Assembly: GCA_038318235.1 (NCBI GenBank) | Contig: JBBQBY010000006.1 | Coordinates: forward strand, 1-41,655 | Length of the DNA stretch: 41,655 nucleotides | DNA from: JAPLGZ01 sp038318235 | GTDB lineage: Bacteria; Chloroflexota; Anaerolineae; Caldilineales; Caldilineaceae | Reading direction: 5' to 3' | In this document: piece after piece, positions 7,751 through 15,183 of the stretch | How the letters are laid out: every line of letters begins with the position of its first letter | Position numbering within the stretch: the first letter of the stretch is position 1 | Translations under genes and position numbers: made by a program | The notes under the pieces: model-generated | The model's database searches: none | The model's input: the letters and a program-made list of their open reading frames with translations, nothing else | Told to the model about the DNA's origin: nothing

Positions 7751-9310
7751 CTATTGAATGGGTTTTCCGTCAACTACTTGCTGCAAAACAGTGGTAAAGC
7801 GATCGACCGGTAACGCGCCGGGGATAATCCGTCCTTCGCCGTTAAAAAGGATAATAAATGTTGGTGTACCCTGGACAAAGGCTTTACCGTCTTCTATATC
7901 ACTTTGTACTCGCTGCTGCGCGCTCGTCTCGCCTGTTTCGGCGAGACATTTTGTAAATTGCTCCACATTGAGCTCGAGTTGCTTGGCTAACTCGCCGAAC
8001 ACTGGATTGGGATTGCTGATAGACCAGGGGGCTGCATCTTTAAAGAGCAGCTCATGCATTTCCCAAAATTTGCCTTGATCGGCGGCACACTCCGCGGCAA
8101 CGGCGGCCGCTGGCGCCTGGGGATGGATACTCAATGGGAAATTTTTGAAAACCCAGAGGATTTCATTGGTATCGACAAACGTCTTATCCAAGGTTGGCTG
8201 AGTGTCCTGAACATGCCGGCGACAGAATGGGCACTGAAAATCGGAAAATTCGACGACCACTACCTTGGCATCAGGATTGCCGCGATATTCATCCCCGGCC
8301 AGGGTGTAACCAGGGCGTTTGGGATCCGGCTTTAACCCAGCGGCTGTGGCCCACACTGGAATTTGTTGGTCGCCTTGCGGGGCTGGCTCGGCCTGAGCTT
8401 GCGCGGGCTTTTTGCCGGCCACGAGGCTATCGATCAAATTGGCGAATTGTTCAACTGGTTGGGCGCCGACCAATGGGAACGATTCGTTGGTAGCTGTGCG
8501 CACAAATTGGAAACTTGGTGTGCCAGAGAAACCAATTTTCTCTGCTTCGGCCACACCATTTTGCACAAAAGCGGTTTTCGAGCCGTTCTTGACACATTCG
8601 ATATAGCTAGCCTGATCGGCGCCGACTTTCTGCGCTAATTGGGCAAAATAGGCATTCGGATCAGGGAGATTGGCCCACTCACCTTGTGTTTGAAACAACT
8701 GATCATGCATTGTCCAGAATTTGGCTGCCCCTTGATCGGCCACGCAATTGGCTGCATTGGCCGCAGCGGGGGCGTTCGGATGTAGTTGCACCAGCGGGAA
8801 ATCACGAAAAACAACGCGTAATTTGCCACTCCGTACATAACTCTCATCAATGACGGGTTCAGTGGTCGTAAAATACCGGCTACAGAATGGACATTGATAA
8901 TCACTATACTCAAACATCACAATTGGTGCATCCGGGCTGCCACGAAAGGCAAAGCCTTCTTTGGTGAAGCCAACGGGGATGTCTTTGTATTTTTCTGTTG
9001 CCACCAGCGTGGATGAACTGGTGCCAGTTGCGACTTCGGTGGAGGTTGCCGGTTGAGTCGCGGTTACCTCAGTTGTAGACGTGACTGCTTCGGTGCTCGT
9101 CACCGTTGGCGTATCCGTCATTGCCGCGGTTGCTTCCACCGTGGCGGTCAGTTGACTAGTTGCGGTGACCACTGTTTGTGGCGTTGCTTCGCTGGCGCTT
9201 GGCGCTGGTGTGCTCGTAGCAACACAAGCGGCGAGCACTGCCACGAGGGCAATTCCGACGAGTGAACCAATTAATATCGTGGATAGAGCAGGGTGTTTAC
9301 TTGATTTCAT
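7751..9310 (-). CDS. Tandem DsbA-like lipoprotein with two thioredoxin-fold domains
   Basis: Two complete DsbA-like domains are fused in one 519-aa lipoprotein. The signal peptide ends in a lipobox LAAC with Cys29, followed by a Thr/Ser/Ala/Val-rich linker to about residue 105. Domain 1 has active-site CPFC at 140-143 and a GTPSF cis-Pro loop near 264; domain 2 has CPFC at 360-363 and GTPTF near the C-terminus. Both have the A-C-A-x-x-Q and FWxMHxxLF helix motifs of Thioredoxin_4 proteins. Substrates are probably exported proteins needing disulfides, acting on the outer face of the membrane. GGGAG lies 10 nt before the ATG. The next gene on the strand is a one-domain homologue with Sec in place of the first Cys. 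No DsbB/VKOR partner is in the window. Confidence 0.9.
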   Translation of the reverse strand: MKSSKHPALSTILIGSLVGIALVAVLAACVATSTPAPSASEATPQTVVTATSQLTATVEATAAMTDTPTVTSTEAVTSTTEVTATQPATSTEVATGTSSSTLVATEKYKDIPVGFTKEGFAFRGSPDAPIVMFEYSDYQCPFCSRYFTTTEPVIDESYVRSGKLRVVFRDFPLVQLHPNAPAAANAANCVADQGAAKFWTMHDQLFQTQGEWANLPDPNAYFAQLAQKVGADQASYIECVKNGSKTAFVQNGVAEAEKIGFSGTPSFQFVRTATNESFPLVGAQPVEQFANLIDSLVAGKKPAQAQAEPAPQGDQQIPVWATAAGLKPDPKRPGYTLAGDEYRGNPDAKVVVVEFSDFQCPFCRRHVQDTQPTLDKTFVDTNEILWVFKNFPLSIHPQAPAAAVAAECAADQGKFWEMHELLFKDAAPWSISNPNPVFGELAKQLELNVEQFTKCLAETGETSAQQRVQSDIEDGKAFVQGTPTFIILFNGEGRIIPGALPVDRFTTVLQQVVDGKPIQ

Positions 9311-9641
9311 GATCCAGGGGCTCCCGAATGCTGGTTAATAAGCGCCGAAGCGGTACATAGCTGAGTTACATCGGCACGAGCAGTGCTTGTCTAGATACAA
9401 GCGGAGTCTATACTCCATCACTGCAATGTATGCCATTGTAATTCTTACCCTTGTAATTATGCTACAGTATAAAATAGCACAAAACCAGCATACAGGAAAA
9501 TAACATGTCGGCATTTTGTCTATGAATTGGGCTGGTCAGGTTTGTCGTGACGGGTGACCGCGAGCAAGCTAAAGAGTATCGGCTCACCTTGTCACCCGGT
9601 CACGAATAAGAGCAGGCGGATTATTTCGCAATGGCTCAATA
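9311..9641. other. 331-bp gap upstream of the tandem DsbA gene
   Basis: This gap should hold the promoter of the minus-strand tandem DsbA gene; it has AT-rich stretches at 9430-9480 and a small GGAGT/ACTCC palindrome at 9402-9415. Its distal part carries the inverted repeat at 9546-9604. No coding potential is seen, and no promoter can be assigned with confidence. Confidence 0.5.
9546..9604. repeat. Inverted repeat with CGTGAC arms
   Basis: The arms 9546-9558 and 9591-9604 pair over 13 bp with one bulged G, around about 32 nt. The arms share the GTGAC core with the GTAGGTCA element family but lack its termini, so membership is doubtful. It lies between the HTH gene and the tandem DsbA promoter region and may end the HTH transcript. 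Confidence 0.5.
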
Positions 9642-10088
9642 TCAATGCGTATTCCCTTTTTCTTCGCCCAATTGAATGATCTGGCGAATTGTTTCCACAC
9701 TGATGTGGTTAACAATGCCCCTGTCTATAAGATGGCGGCGCAAGCGTTGCAACGACCAACGCGAAAAATGTAACCCGAATGTGCGCGGGTTCGCTTTGGC
9801 AATCCGCATAATGTCATTTCTTTGTTCGACGCTAAACAACGGCGGTCGTCCGGGTGATTTGCCACTCCGCAGGCCATCTACGCCGCTAGACGAAAAGCGA
9901 TGAATCCATTTGCGGACATTGATGGGGTGAAGATTGACCTCACTACTGATTTCTGGTACACCCTTGCCTTCTGCGGATAACAACACAATCATCAAGCGGT
10001 TGATTGGCAAATCTTCTTCTGGTTGATGAACGAGCAATTTGAGTTGTTGCATCTGTTCGCTGCTTAAGTTCTGAATATAAAGCGCCAT
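9642..10088 (-). CDS. Orphan helix-turn-helix protein of IS630-transposase type
   Basis: The 148-aa protein is almost entirely a double HTH/winged-helix unit. The first HTH lies around residues 38-75 (VPEISSEVNLHPINVRKWIH), then the GLRSGKSPGRPP hinge, then a second helical unit (FSRWSLQRLRRHL, ISVETIRQII). This is the DNA-binding half of IS630/Tc1-mariner-type transposases, but the DDE catalytic domain is missing and no remnant follows the stop. It is either a truncated transposase or a domesticated regulator. AAGGA lies 8 nt before the ATG, so translation looks intact. A long composite inverted repeat lies about 300 bp upstream (10384-10554). No complete insertion sequence can be drawn around the gene. 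Confidence 0.75.
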   Translation of the reverse strand: MALYIQNLSSEQMQQLKLLVHQPEEDLPINRLMIVLLSAEGKGVPEISSEVNLHPINVRKWIHRFSSSGVDGLRSGKSPGRPPLFSVEQRNDIMRIAKANPRTFGLHFSRWSLQRLRRHLIDRGIVNHISVETIRQIIQLGEEKGNTH

Positions 10089-10383
10089 TACGTTGATCCT
10101 TTCCTGTTCATGTACTTAGAAATGTCGAGACCGTTCCGATTGCTTGATAATTGCCCCATCTACGATGGTGGAGAAGACAAATTTCTACGAAGGACAACAA
10201 TCAAATTTTGTTAATAGTGTATCAGGAATTCATTACTAGTTAATCATACAAACGGCTGATCTTTAATAGTACTTAAGTGCTACTTAAGACAGGAAAGAAC
10301 ACTAGTTTTCGGAAAAAGCAGGAAAATGATGAATCCACTGACTATTGCTATCAACCAGACGATTCCAACAATAATTCTACAAA

Positions 10384-10554
10384 CTAGTACAGCGTTGGCG
10401 AAGTTTTGATGGGCATTCGTAGGTCAGCGCCTCTGGCGTGACAAGGTTCATCGAAACGTCTTTTGCTCGCGTAGTGATCAGGTTTTGCGCGGCTTGTCAC
10501 GCTGGAAGCGCTGACCTACGGCTAAACCCGCATAATTTCGCCAACGGTGTACTA
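10384..10554. mobile_element. Composite inverted-repeat element, GTAGGTCA family copy A
   Basis: The inner arms (10418-10445 and 10493-10520) begin CGTAGGTCAGCGC and end GCGTGACAAG, with mismatches only in the middle. The outer arms continue to CTAGTACA at the left end and TGTACTAG at the right, enclosing a CGTTGGCGAA motif on both sides. The whole is about 170 bp with no coding capacity, as expected of a MITE. The inner part is shared with the copies at 22365-22434 and 28816-28904. The outer part appears only here, so the inner repeat may have inserted into an older element. Confidence 0.65.
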
Positions 10555-10820
10555 GGTATTGGGTGGTAAAAACCTGGTATAGCGAAACCGCCTTCACCGG
10601 CCATCGACACAGCCTGCGATGATTCCGCTACAGAAAGTTACACTTCTGGCTTTACCCAATGCTTTACAGCTGTACGCGATCCTTGCCACGACGTATGCCA
10701 TCATGGGATGTACAATGCTGTCATTAAATTGATGGTTAAAGCTTGATTTGCAACAGATGCCGCGCCAATTGATAGGATAAGCTTTTGCTGGACTAAGGCA
10801 GAAATGGGTTGATAGGGGCG

Positions 10821-10876
10821 CGTTGCACGGGGGCGCCCTCTAATCCGTAAAGCCGAAATTTCTACCCCGTGCAACG
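10821..10876. repeat. 12-bp inverted repeat
   Basis: CGTTGCACGGGG at 10821-10832 is the exact complement of 10865-10876, with a 32-nt spacer. It lies in a gene-free region about 200 bp past the end of the receiver-like gene. Function is unknown; it may be the core of a decayed element. Confidence 0.45.
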
Positions 10877-11085
10877 TAGCATCTTTCGAGCACTAAATTA
10901 TGGCGTAAATTGTGGGGGTAAATATCGCTAGTGCCGCATTACGTCAGATTTTCGGATCATCGCAACCCAGCAATCGACAACATTTGCTTACTAAGAGCTT
11001 ATCGAGTGAAAGTATGCACCGCGGTTGAATTGGGCATTGGCTAGCCTCTGTTCAGCGCTTGTCCAACCGCTCGATTGATTAGGCA

Positions 11086-11796
11086 CTAGGCACTTGCCAA
11101 CCAGCGGCGTAACAGTGCATTGCAGCGGGCAAGAATCACTTCGTCTGGTGTGCTGACCGTAAAGATGGCATCCGCACCGGCACTCAATGCATCCAAAGAC
11201 CACGCTACGGATTGGTCATCGGTTAGCATCATCAAGGGCGCACGACTGCCCAAACGGATGTGGCTGACTGCACTTTTCATGTCACTTGCGCCATGATCAA
11301 AATATTCGAATAAAATTAGATCATAATCTGCCACATCATCAAGCGCCAGATTCACTAAATTGCTGGCTTCAATCACCCAGACGTCGATGCCTTCTGTGGA
11401 AAGCCGGTTGAGTAAATTGAGACTTTTGGCAAGTTCTTTTCCTGGACGGCGCACCCAGGCCAGGCGAGTTGTAAAGCACGGATCGGCTCGATTGCCCACC
11501 TGATCCGCAGCGCGACTGCGCTTATTCCGCAAAGATTGGTGTGGCGAAGCACTAGCTGACGGTTGATTGGAGCTTTCTCTATCCATTTTGGCGTCTGACT
11601 GTTCTGATCTCATTCGTTTTTTGCAGAAATGTTCATTGTCCCAAGCGCCTAATTCTTGTCGAGAAAGTGGGATCTGCTTGTTACGACAGAATTGATCGGC
11701 TAAGGAGTGCTGCGGTCTATATCGATGTAAAATGCCCTTTTGTTGGTCTTTCTTGACGTGGGTGAAGGCGCACCTTTTTGGATTAAATTGACGCAT
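11086..11796 (-). CDS. Degenerate response-regulator receiver-like protein
   Basis: The C-terminal half (roughly the last 125 residues) has the alternating strand/helix pattern of a CheY-like receiver, including DYDLILFEYFDHG, APLMMLTDD and ALSAGADAIFTVSTPDEV. Two functional residues are replaced: the phospho-acceptor Asp after LIL is Phe-Glu, and the conserved Lys before the final helix is Thr (TVSTPDE instead of TKP). It should not be phosphorylated in the usual way, so it may be a pseudo-receiver acting through protein contacts. The N-terminal part is basic and low in complexity, with no family I recognise. The start is uncertain: the ATG at 11796 is chosen, but the frame is open to a TTG at 11850, and ATGs at 11613 and 11586 would give a protein close to the receiver alone. 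No histidine kinase is nearby. Confidence 0.6.
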   Translation of the reverse strand: MRQFNPKRCAFTHVKKDQQKGILHRYRPQHSLADQFCRNKQIPLSRQELGAWDNEHFCKKRMRSEQSDAKMDRESSNQPSASASPHQSLRNKRSRAADQVGNRADPCFTTRLAWVRRPGKELAKSLNLLNRLSTEGIDVWVIEASNLVNLALDDVADYDLILFEYFDHGASDMKSAVSHIRLGSRAPLMMLTDDQSVAWSLDALSAGADAIFTVSTPDEVILARCNALLRRWLASA

Positions 11797-11850
11797 GCTT
11801 ATAAACTTTTCTTTTGATATTTTGTTCAGTTTTTCGCAGTTTAAGTTCAA

Positions 11851-12297
11851 GCAAAATCAGGCATTCTGGAATAATCATGTACTATCGTAAATCTACTAAG
11901 ATAATAATATATTCTAGTAAAATATACCGCAAAAATATTATACAACTAATGATAGTCAAATTCTTTTATAGTAATCTATATCCGCCGATTAACAAGATTG
12001 TAAGGTTATCGGTTTGTATTATAACGCTACTCATTATCTATTTCAATATCATTTACTTACTAGTTGCTGACAATCTTTGTAGGATTTATTCGCAGAATTT
12101 GAAGCCTGCCCAATAAGCTATGCCCAATAAAAGAAGCAGAGAATTCGTAATTTCTTACGAGCCTCTGCCTCTAACTTTTATCTATCACCACTTAATCGGA
12201 TTATTTCAACGCGATTACGAGGATCTGTTATTTTTGTGCTTAATCACAGGTAGATCAAGCGCAAACTTCGTTGATGATTCTACTTTAGCTTTGCATT
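11851..12297. other. AT-rich patch between two minus-strand genes
   Basis: From about 11866 to 12115 the sequence is strikingly richer in A and T than its surroundings, with runs such as AATAATATATTC. Two plus-strand frames cross it (11814-12116 and 12120-12572), but their composition is biased and the second is antisense to a real gene. TGCCCAATAA occurs twice (about 12106 and 12121). It could be a promoter region, a bend or a piece of foreign DNA. Confidence 0.5.
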
Positions 12298-12600
12298 TTA
12301 CAATTGAAAATTGCGCCCATTATCCACGACAGCTTTTTGGCTGTAATTGTTTACATAACCCATCAGCTTGTTATGTAGCTTTTTCCAGCCGGCGCTGCGC
12401 AAAATTTCCGCCAATTTTTCGCGGCTTTCCACAGCGCCCATCGTCAACATCTGGGGGCCTTCACCATACATCGTGTACAAAACTTCGCTGGGTTCAATCC
12501 CAAGCTGCATCAATTTGGGCGCGAACTCGCGCACGACAAATTCAGAAAAATCTTGTTCGCGCCCATTTTTGATATCCCACTGCATCAGCAACCTAACCAT
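12298..12600 (-). CDS. Small ABM/Dabb-like protein, unknown function
   Basis: The 100-aa protein has the length and layout of dimeric alpha-beta barrel (ferredoxin-like) proteins: MQWDIKNGREQDFSEFV as first strand and helix, a middle strand EVLYTMYGEGPQMLTMGAV, a helix REKLAEILRSAGW, and a short tail. That pattern is common in small Chloroflexota proteins annotated as hypothetical. No catalytic residue can be pointed to. The start may be the ATG at 12600 or the one at 12585, which has AGG 6 nt upstream. It is a single gene with the receiver protein downstream. The family assignment is a weak inference from the residue pattern. Confidence 0.6.
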   Translation of the reverse strand: MVRLLMQWDIKNGREQDFSEFVVREFAPKLMQLGIEPSEVLYTMYGEGPQMLTMGAVESREKLAEILRSAGWKKLHNKLMGYVNNYSQKAVVDNGRNFQL

Positions 12601-12861
12601 AGCGATTGATTAAACCCTTTCTTGCCAGAAGATCCAGTCTCTCGGTCATAAAGCAAAACGTTAGTCGATTATCTACGTGACATGCGTAAAAGTAGCCCGC
12701 TGCCTCTCACTCGATTTTCGTGCGCATGTGGACTATATCCGTATGATGATGGCCTGAACATGAGTGAGTGTATATACGCCAAGCTAAGATTTTCCGATGC
12801 GCGGAAATTCCACTTGTGCGCAACCTTAGTGCGTAAAATGCAACTTTCCAACAACCGAGAG

Positions 12862-12867
12862 TATAAT
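12862..12867 (+). promoter_or_regulatory. Consensus -10 box 8 nt before a start codon
   Basis: A perfect TATAAT ends 7 nt before the ATG at 12875, which would place transcription start at or next to the A of the start codon. No Shine-Dalgarno sequence lies in between, so the transcript may be leaderless. The -35 region at the expected distance is poor. Confidence 0.45.
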
Positions 12868-12874
12868 TAAGCGT

Positions 12875-15061
12875 ATGTCACAATACCAGAAGCACTTTAG
12901 AAATGCAACTTTCTACAAGATAAACCTCGTTGCTCTTTATGGCTTGTTGCTGGGGATAGTCATCTATCACCCAGCCCAGGCCAAGAGTTCGCATCTGCTA
13001 CAGCCGTCGCTGGTTGCCCAAACAATGGTAGCCCAAGTCAGCGCCAGTGACTTTCGCTTACTTGTGCTGCTGCCTGTCGAATCAACCACCGTCGCTTTAC
13101 AAACGCACACAACTGATTTCCGTTTAAATGATGCGGAAGGGACACTGACACTGAACGTCGAAGCACTTTACCGGCTTAAAAACTCAGGGAATTCGTTGAT
13201 CATTGTGCCGTTAAAGGTAGTGCCGGTCCAGGCCGATGCCCCATCAGCCTTGCCTGATAATGTAAATTTGCTCGCTGGGGATCAACCTCTACCGTTAAGC
13301 GCAAATGGGCAAACAGGGTATACAACCCAGGTGCAGATTACGCCTGGGGGTACGGTTGATCTGAATTTGAATTATGCGCTGGCGATGGGCAATACACCGC
13401 TGCCCACCATTGATTATCCGCTTGATTGGCTCAACCAGTGGCCGCTGGATCCCCAGAATGGCGTGAGTTTGCGGATTAGTGTCCTGCCCGCACCCTCGAT
13501 CAGCCCGGATAGCTGGCTACCAGCGACGCCAGCCGATTGGCGTTATACGCAGCCGGCCGATGGCACGCAGTTGGGCATTAAATGGCTGTATGATATTCAG
13601 GTGCCCGACCAGCCGATCGTCTTTCGTTTGATTCATCCAGCCCGCTGGCAAGCGTTACAAACGGCGCAGCAGGCCGCTATCCCAGGGGCCGCGCCGGCTG
13701 CCTTTATACAATTAGGCGAGTTGATGCGCCAATTCTATGTGGATATCCCAGCCGCCGGTGCGGATAGTCTGCTTCGTGAGCGCTTTTATGCCCAGGCAGT
13801 GGCCGCTTATTCGGCTGGTCTTGAAAATGCGGGTAGCACCGGGGCGCCCCAAGATCTGGCTGCCTTGCATACTGGCTTGGCCATGCTCTATCGCAATCGC
13901 ACGATTGATGCCGAGGGCAAGGTTGATTTTGACTATGTGGCCTTGATGGCGAAAGAAGCTGAAGTGGCACTGAAAATTCTACCCGTGAACGGTGATCAAG
14001 CAACCAATGATCGCCGACGCGAATTGGTACAATGGCAGACCGAAGGCTTGACCGCTCAACTGGATGCAGCGCGACAACAACGCGCTTGGGGCGACGCTTT
14101 GCGCATTGTCGATCAATTGGCCACCTTGCCGCCGGGTATTTCCAGCCAGGAATCGCTCACCGAGACGCGCCGTTCGATTACGGTGCAACAGGCGCTGGAA
14201 TTCCTAGAACAGAATAATCAGGCCGCTGCGGTTGCGCTGGCCGGTGATGAAATCAGCGATCCAACGTTGTTGCCACCGTCTGAAGCGCGCGCCTTATTTG
14301 CGCATTGGCACATAACGACAACCATTGCCTTGGAGGAGACGCGCATCGAGGTGGCCGCTTTGCCCCTGCCAGACCGGCGTGAGCAGGCGCGCAAGGCGGT
14401 GCAAACATTAATTAACTTATGGCAGATGAGTGAAACTTATGGGCAAAATTCAACGTTTGCATTAGAAGATGCGTCGACCGCGGGCGACAACGCCGAGCCA
14501 TTACGTCTACTCATTACGCTGCCTGCTGCAACCTCGGTCGCAACGACGGCGCAGAAAATCCCACCAGATGCCAATTGGTCGCTGTTCCGGGCCTTGTTGT
14601 TGCAAATTGCGCCGCGGGTTGAACAAGAGAATTCCTGGTTGCGCCAGCGTGTTAGCTTGAGCCAGCCCCTGGATCTGCGGCAGGCAGGTGACCAATGGGC
14701 GGCGATGGCCAGCAACTTGGAGCGTGAAGCGACAATGTTCGAGCAACAAAGCATAGCCATGAATGCCGCGGACCTCACGAAGGCAGAAGATGCGTTGCGT
14801 TTGCGTATTCAGTCGGCTAACTATCACAATGCCGGCCAAGAGTGGCGCAATTTGGCGCATAATAGTTGGGTGATGACAACGCTGGCGGCGCCGGCGAATT
14901 TGCAAACAACCTCGCGTTCCTGGCTGGTTGCTGCTACAACACCGGCCCAAGTGCTCAGCTTGCAGAGTGAAGCGCTCAATATTGGTCGCCTAATCGCTGG
15001 CTTGGTTGGGGCGTTGATTGGCCTGTTTTTGTTGGCCGGGACGCTCTGGTGGCTGTTATAA
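12875..15061 (+). CDS. Secreted, C-terminally membrane-anchored protein of unknown function
   Basis: The 728-aa protein has an N-terminal hydrophobic segment (residues about 18-32, followed by AQAKSS), a long extracytoplasmic body and a final transmembrane helix (LIAGLVGALIGLFLLAGTLWW) ending the protein. The body has a beta-rich region to about residue 270 and then an all-helical region with Ala/Gln/Leu/Arg-rich, TPR-like character from about 270 to 690. I do not recognise a catalytic motif. It lies 122 bp upstream of a transglutaminase gene on the same strand. The two probably act together at the cell surface, perhaps as a scaffold and a cross-linking enzyme, which is inference. Its likely promoter overlaps the start codon region. 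Confidence 0.75.
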   Translation: MSQYQKHFRNATFYKINLVALYGLLLGIVIYHPAQAKSSHLLQPSLVAQTMVAQVSASDFRLLVLLPVESTTVALQTHTTDFRLNDAEGTLTLNVEALYRLKNSGNSLIIVPLKVVPVQADAPSALPDNVNLLAGDQPLPLSANGQTGYTTQVQITPGGTVDLNLNYALAMGNTPLPTIDYPLDWLNQWPLDPQNGVSLRISVLPAPSISPDSWLPATPADWRYTQPADGTQLGIKWLYDIQVPDQPIVFRLIHPARWQALQTAQQAAIPGAAPAAFIQLGELMRQFYVDIPAAGADSLLRERFYAQAVAAYSAGLENAGSTGAPQDLAALHTGLAMLYRNRTIDAEGKVDFDYVALMAKEAEVALKILPVNGDQATNDRRRELVQWQTEGLTAQLDAARQQRAWGDALRIVDQLATLPPGISSQESLTETRRSITVQQALEFLEQNNQAAAVALAGDEISDPTLLPPSEARALFAHWHITTTIALEETRIEVAALPLPDRREQARKAVQTLINLWQMSETYGQNSTFALEDASTAGDNAEPLRLLITLPAATSVATTAQKIPPDANWSLFRALLLQIAPRVEQENSWLRQRVSLSQPLDLRQAGDQWAAMASNLEREATMFEQQSIAMNAADLTKAEDALRLRIQSANYHNAGQEWRNLAHNSWVMTTLAAPANLQTTSRSWLVAATTPAQVLSLQSEALNIGRLIAGLVGALIGLFLLAGTLWWLL

Positions 15062-15183
15062 TGGCAATTTGCGTCATGTGAGTTAGTCATTTCGCACTGT
15101 GGATCTGCGCAGCGGGCTAGTTCGGCCACTTAACTTACCGATACGTTCTCCGTTGGCATCTGTTTTTAGAAGAGATTATATTT

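Larger units (their letters stand above)
10089..11085. other. 1-kb gap with repeats and no gene
   Basis: No convincing reading frame is present. The stretch contains the element at 10384-10554, the inverted repeat at 10821-10876, and two TACTTAAG direct repeats at 10270-10277 and 10281-10288 upstream of the HTH gene, which could be an operator. The remainder has no feature I can name. Confidence 0.5.

Noticed and set aside
10270..10288. Direct TACTTAAG repeats as an operator for the HTH gene
   Set aside because: Two short AT-rich copies are not enough to claim an operator; it is mentioned only in the gap description.
11814..12116. Plus-strand frame of 100 hydrophobic codons
   Set aside because: The hydrophobic and Ile/Tyr-rich composition is what an AT-rich patch gives by chance; there is no RBS or family pattern.
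12120..12572. Plus-strand frame of 150 codons
   Set aside because: Its second half is antisense to the small ABM-like gene, and its residue composition does not resemble a protein family.
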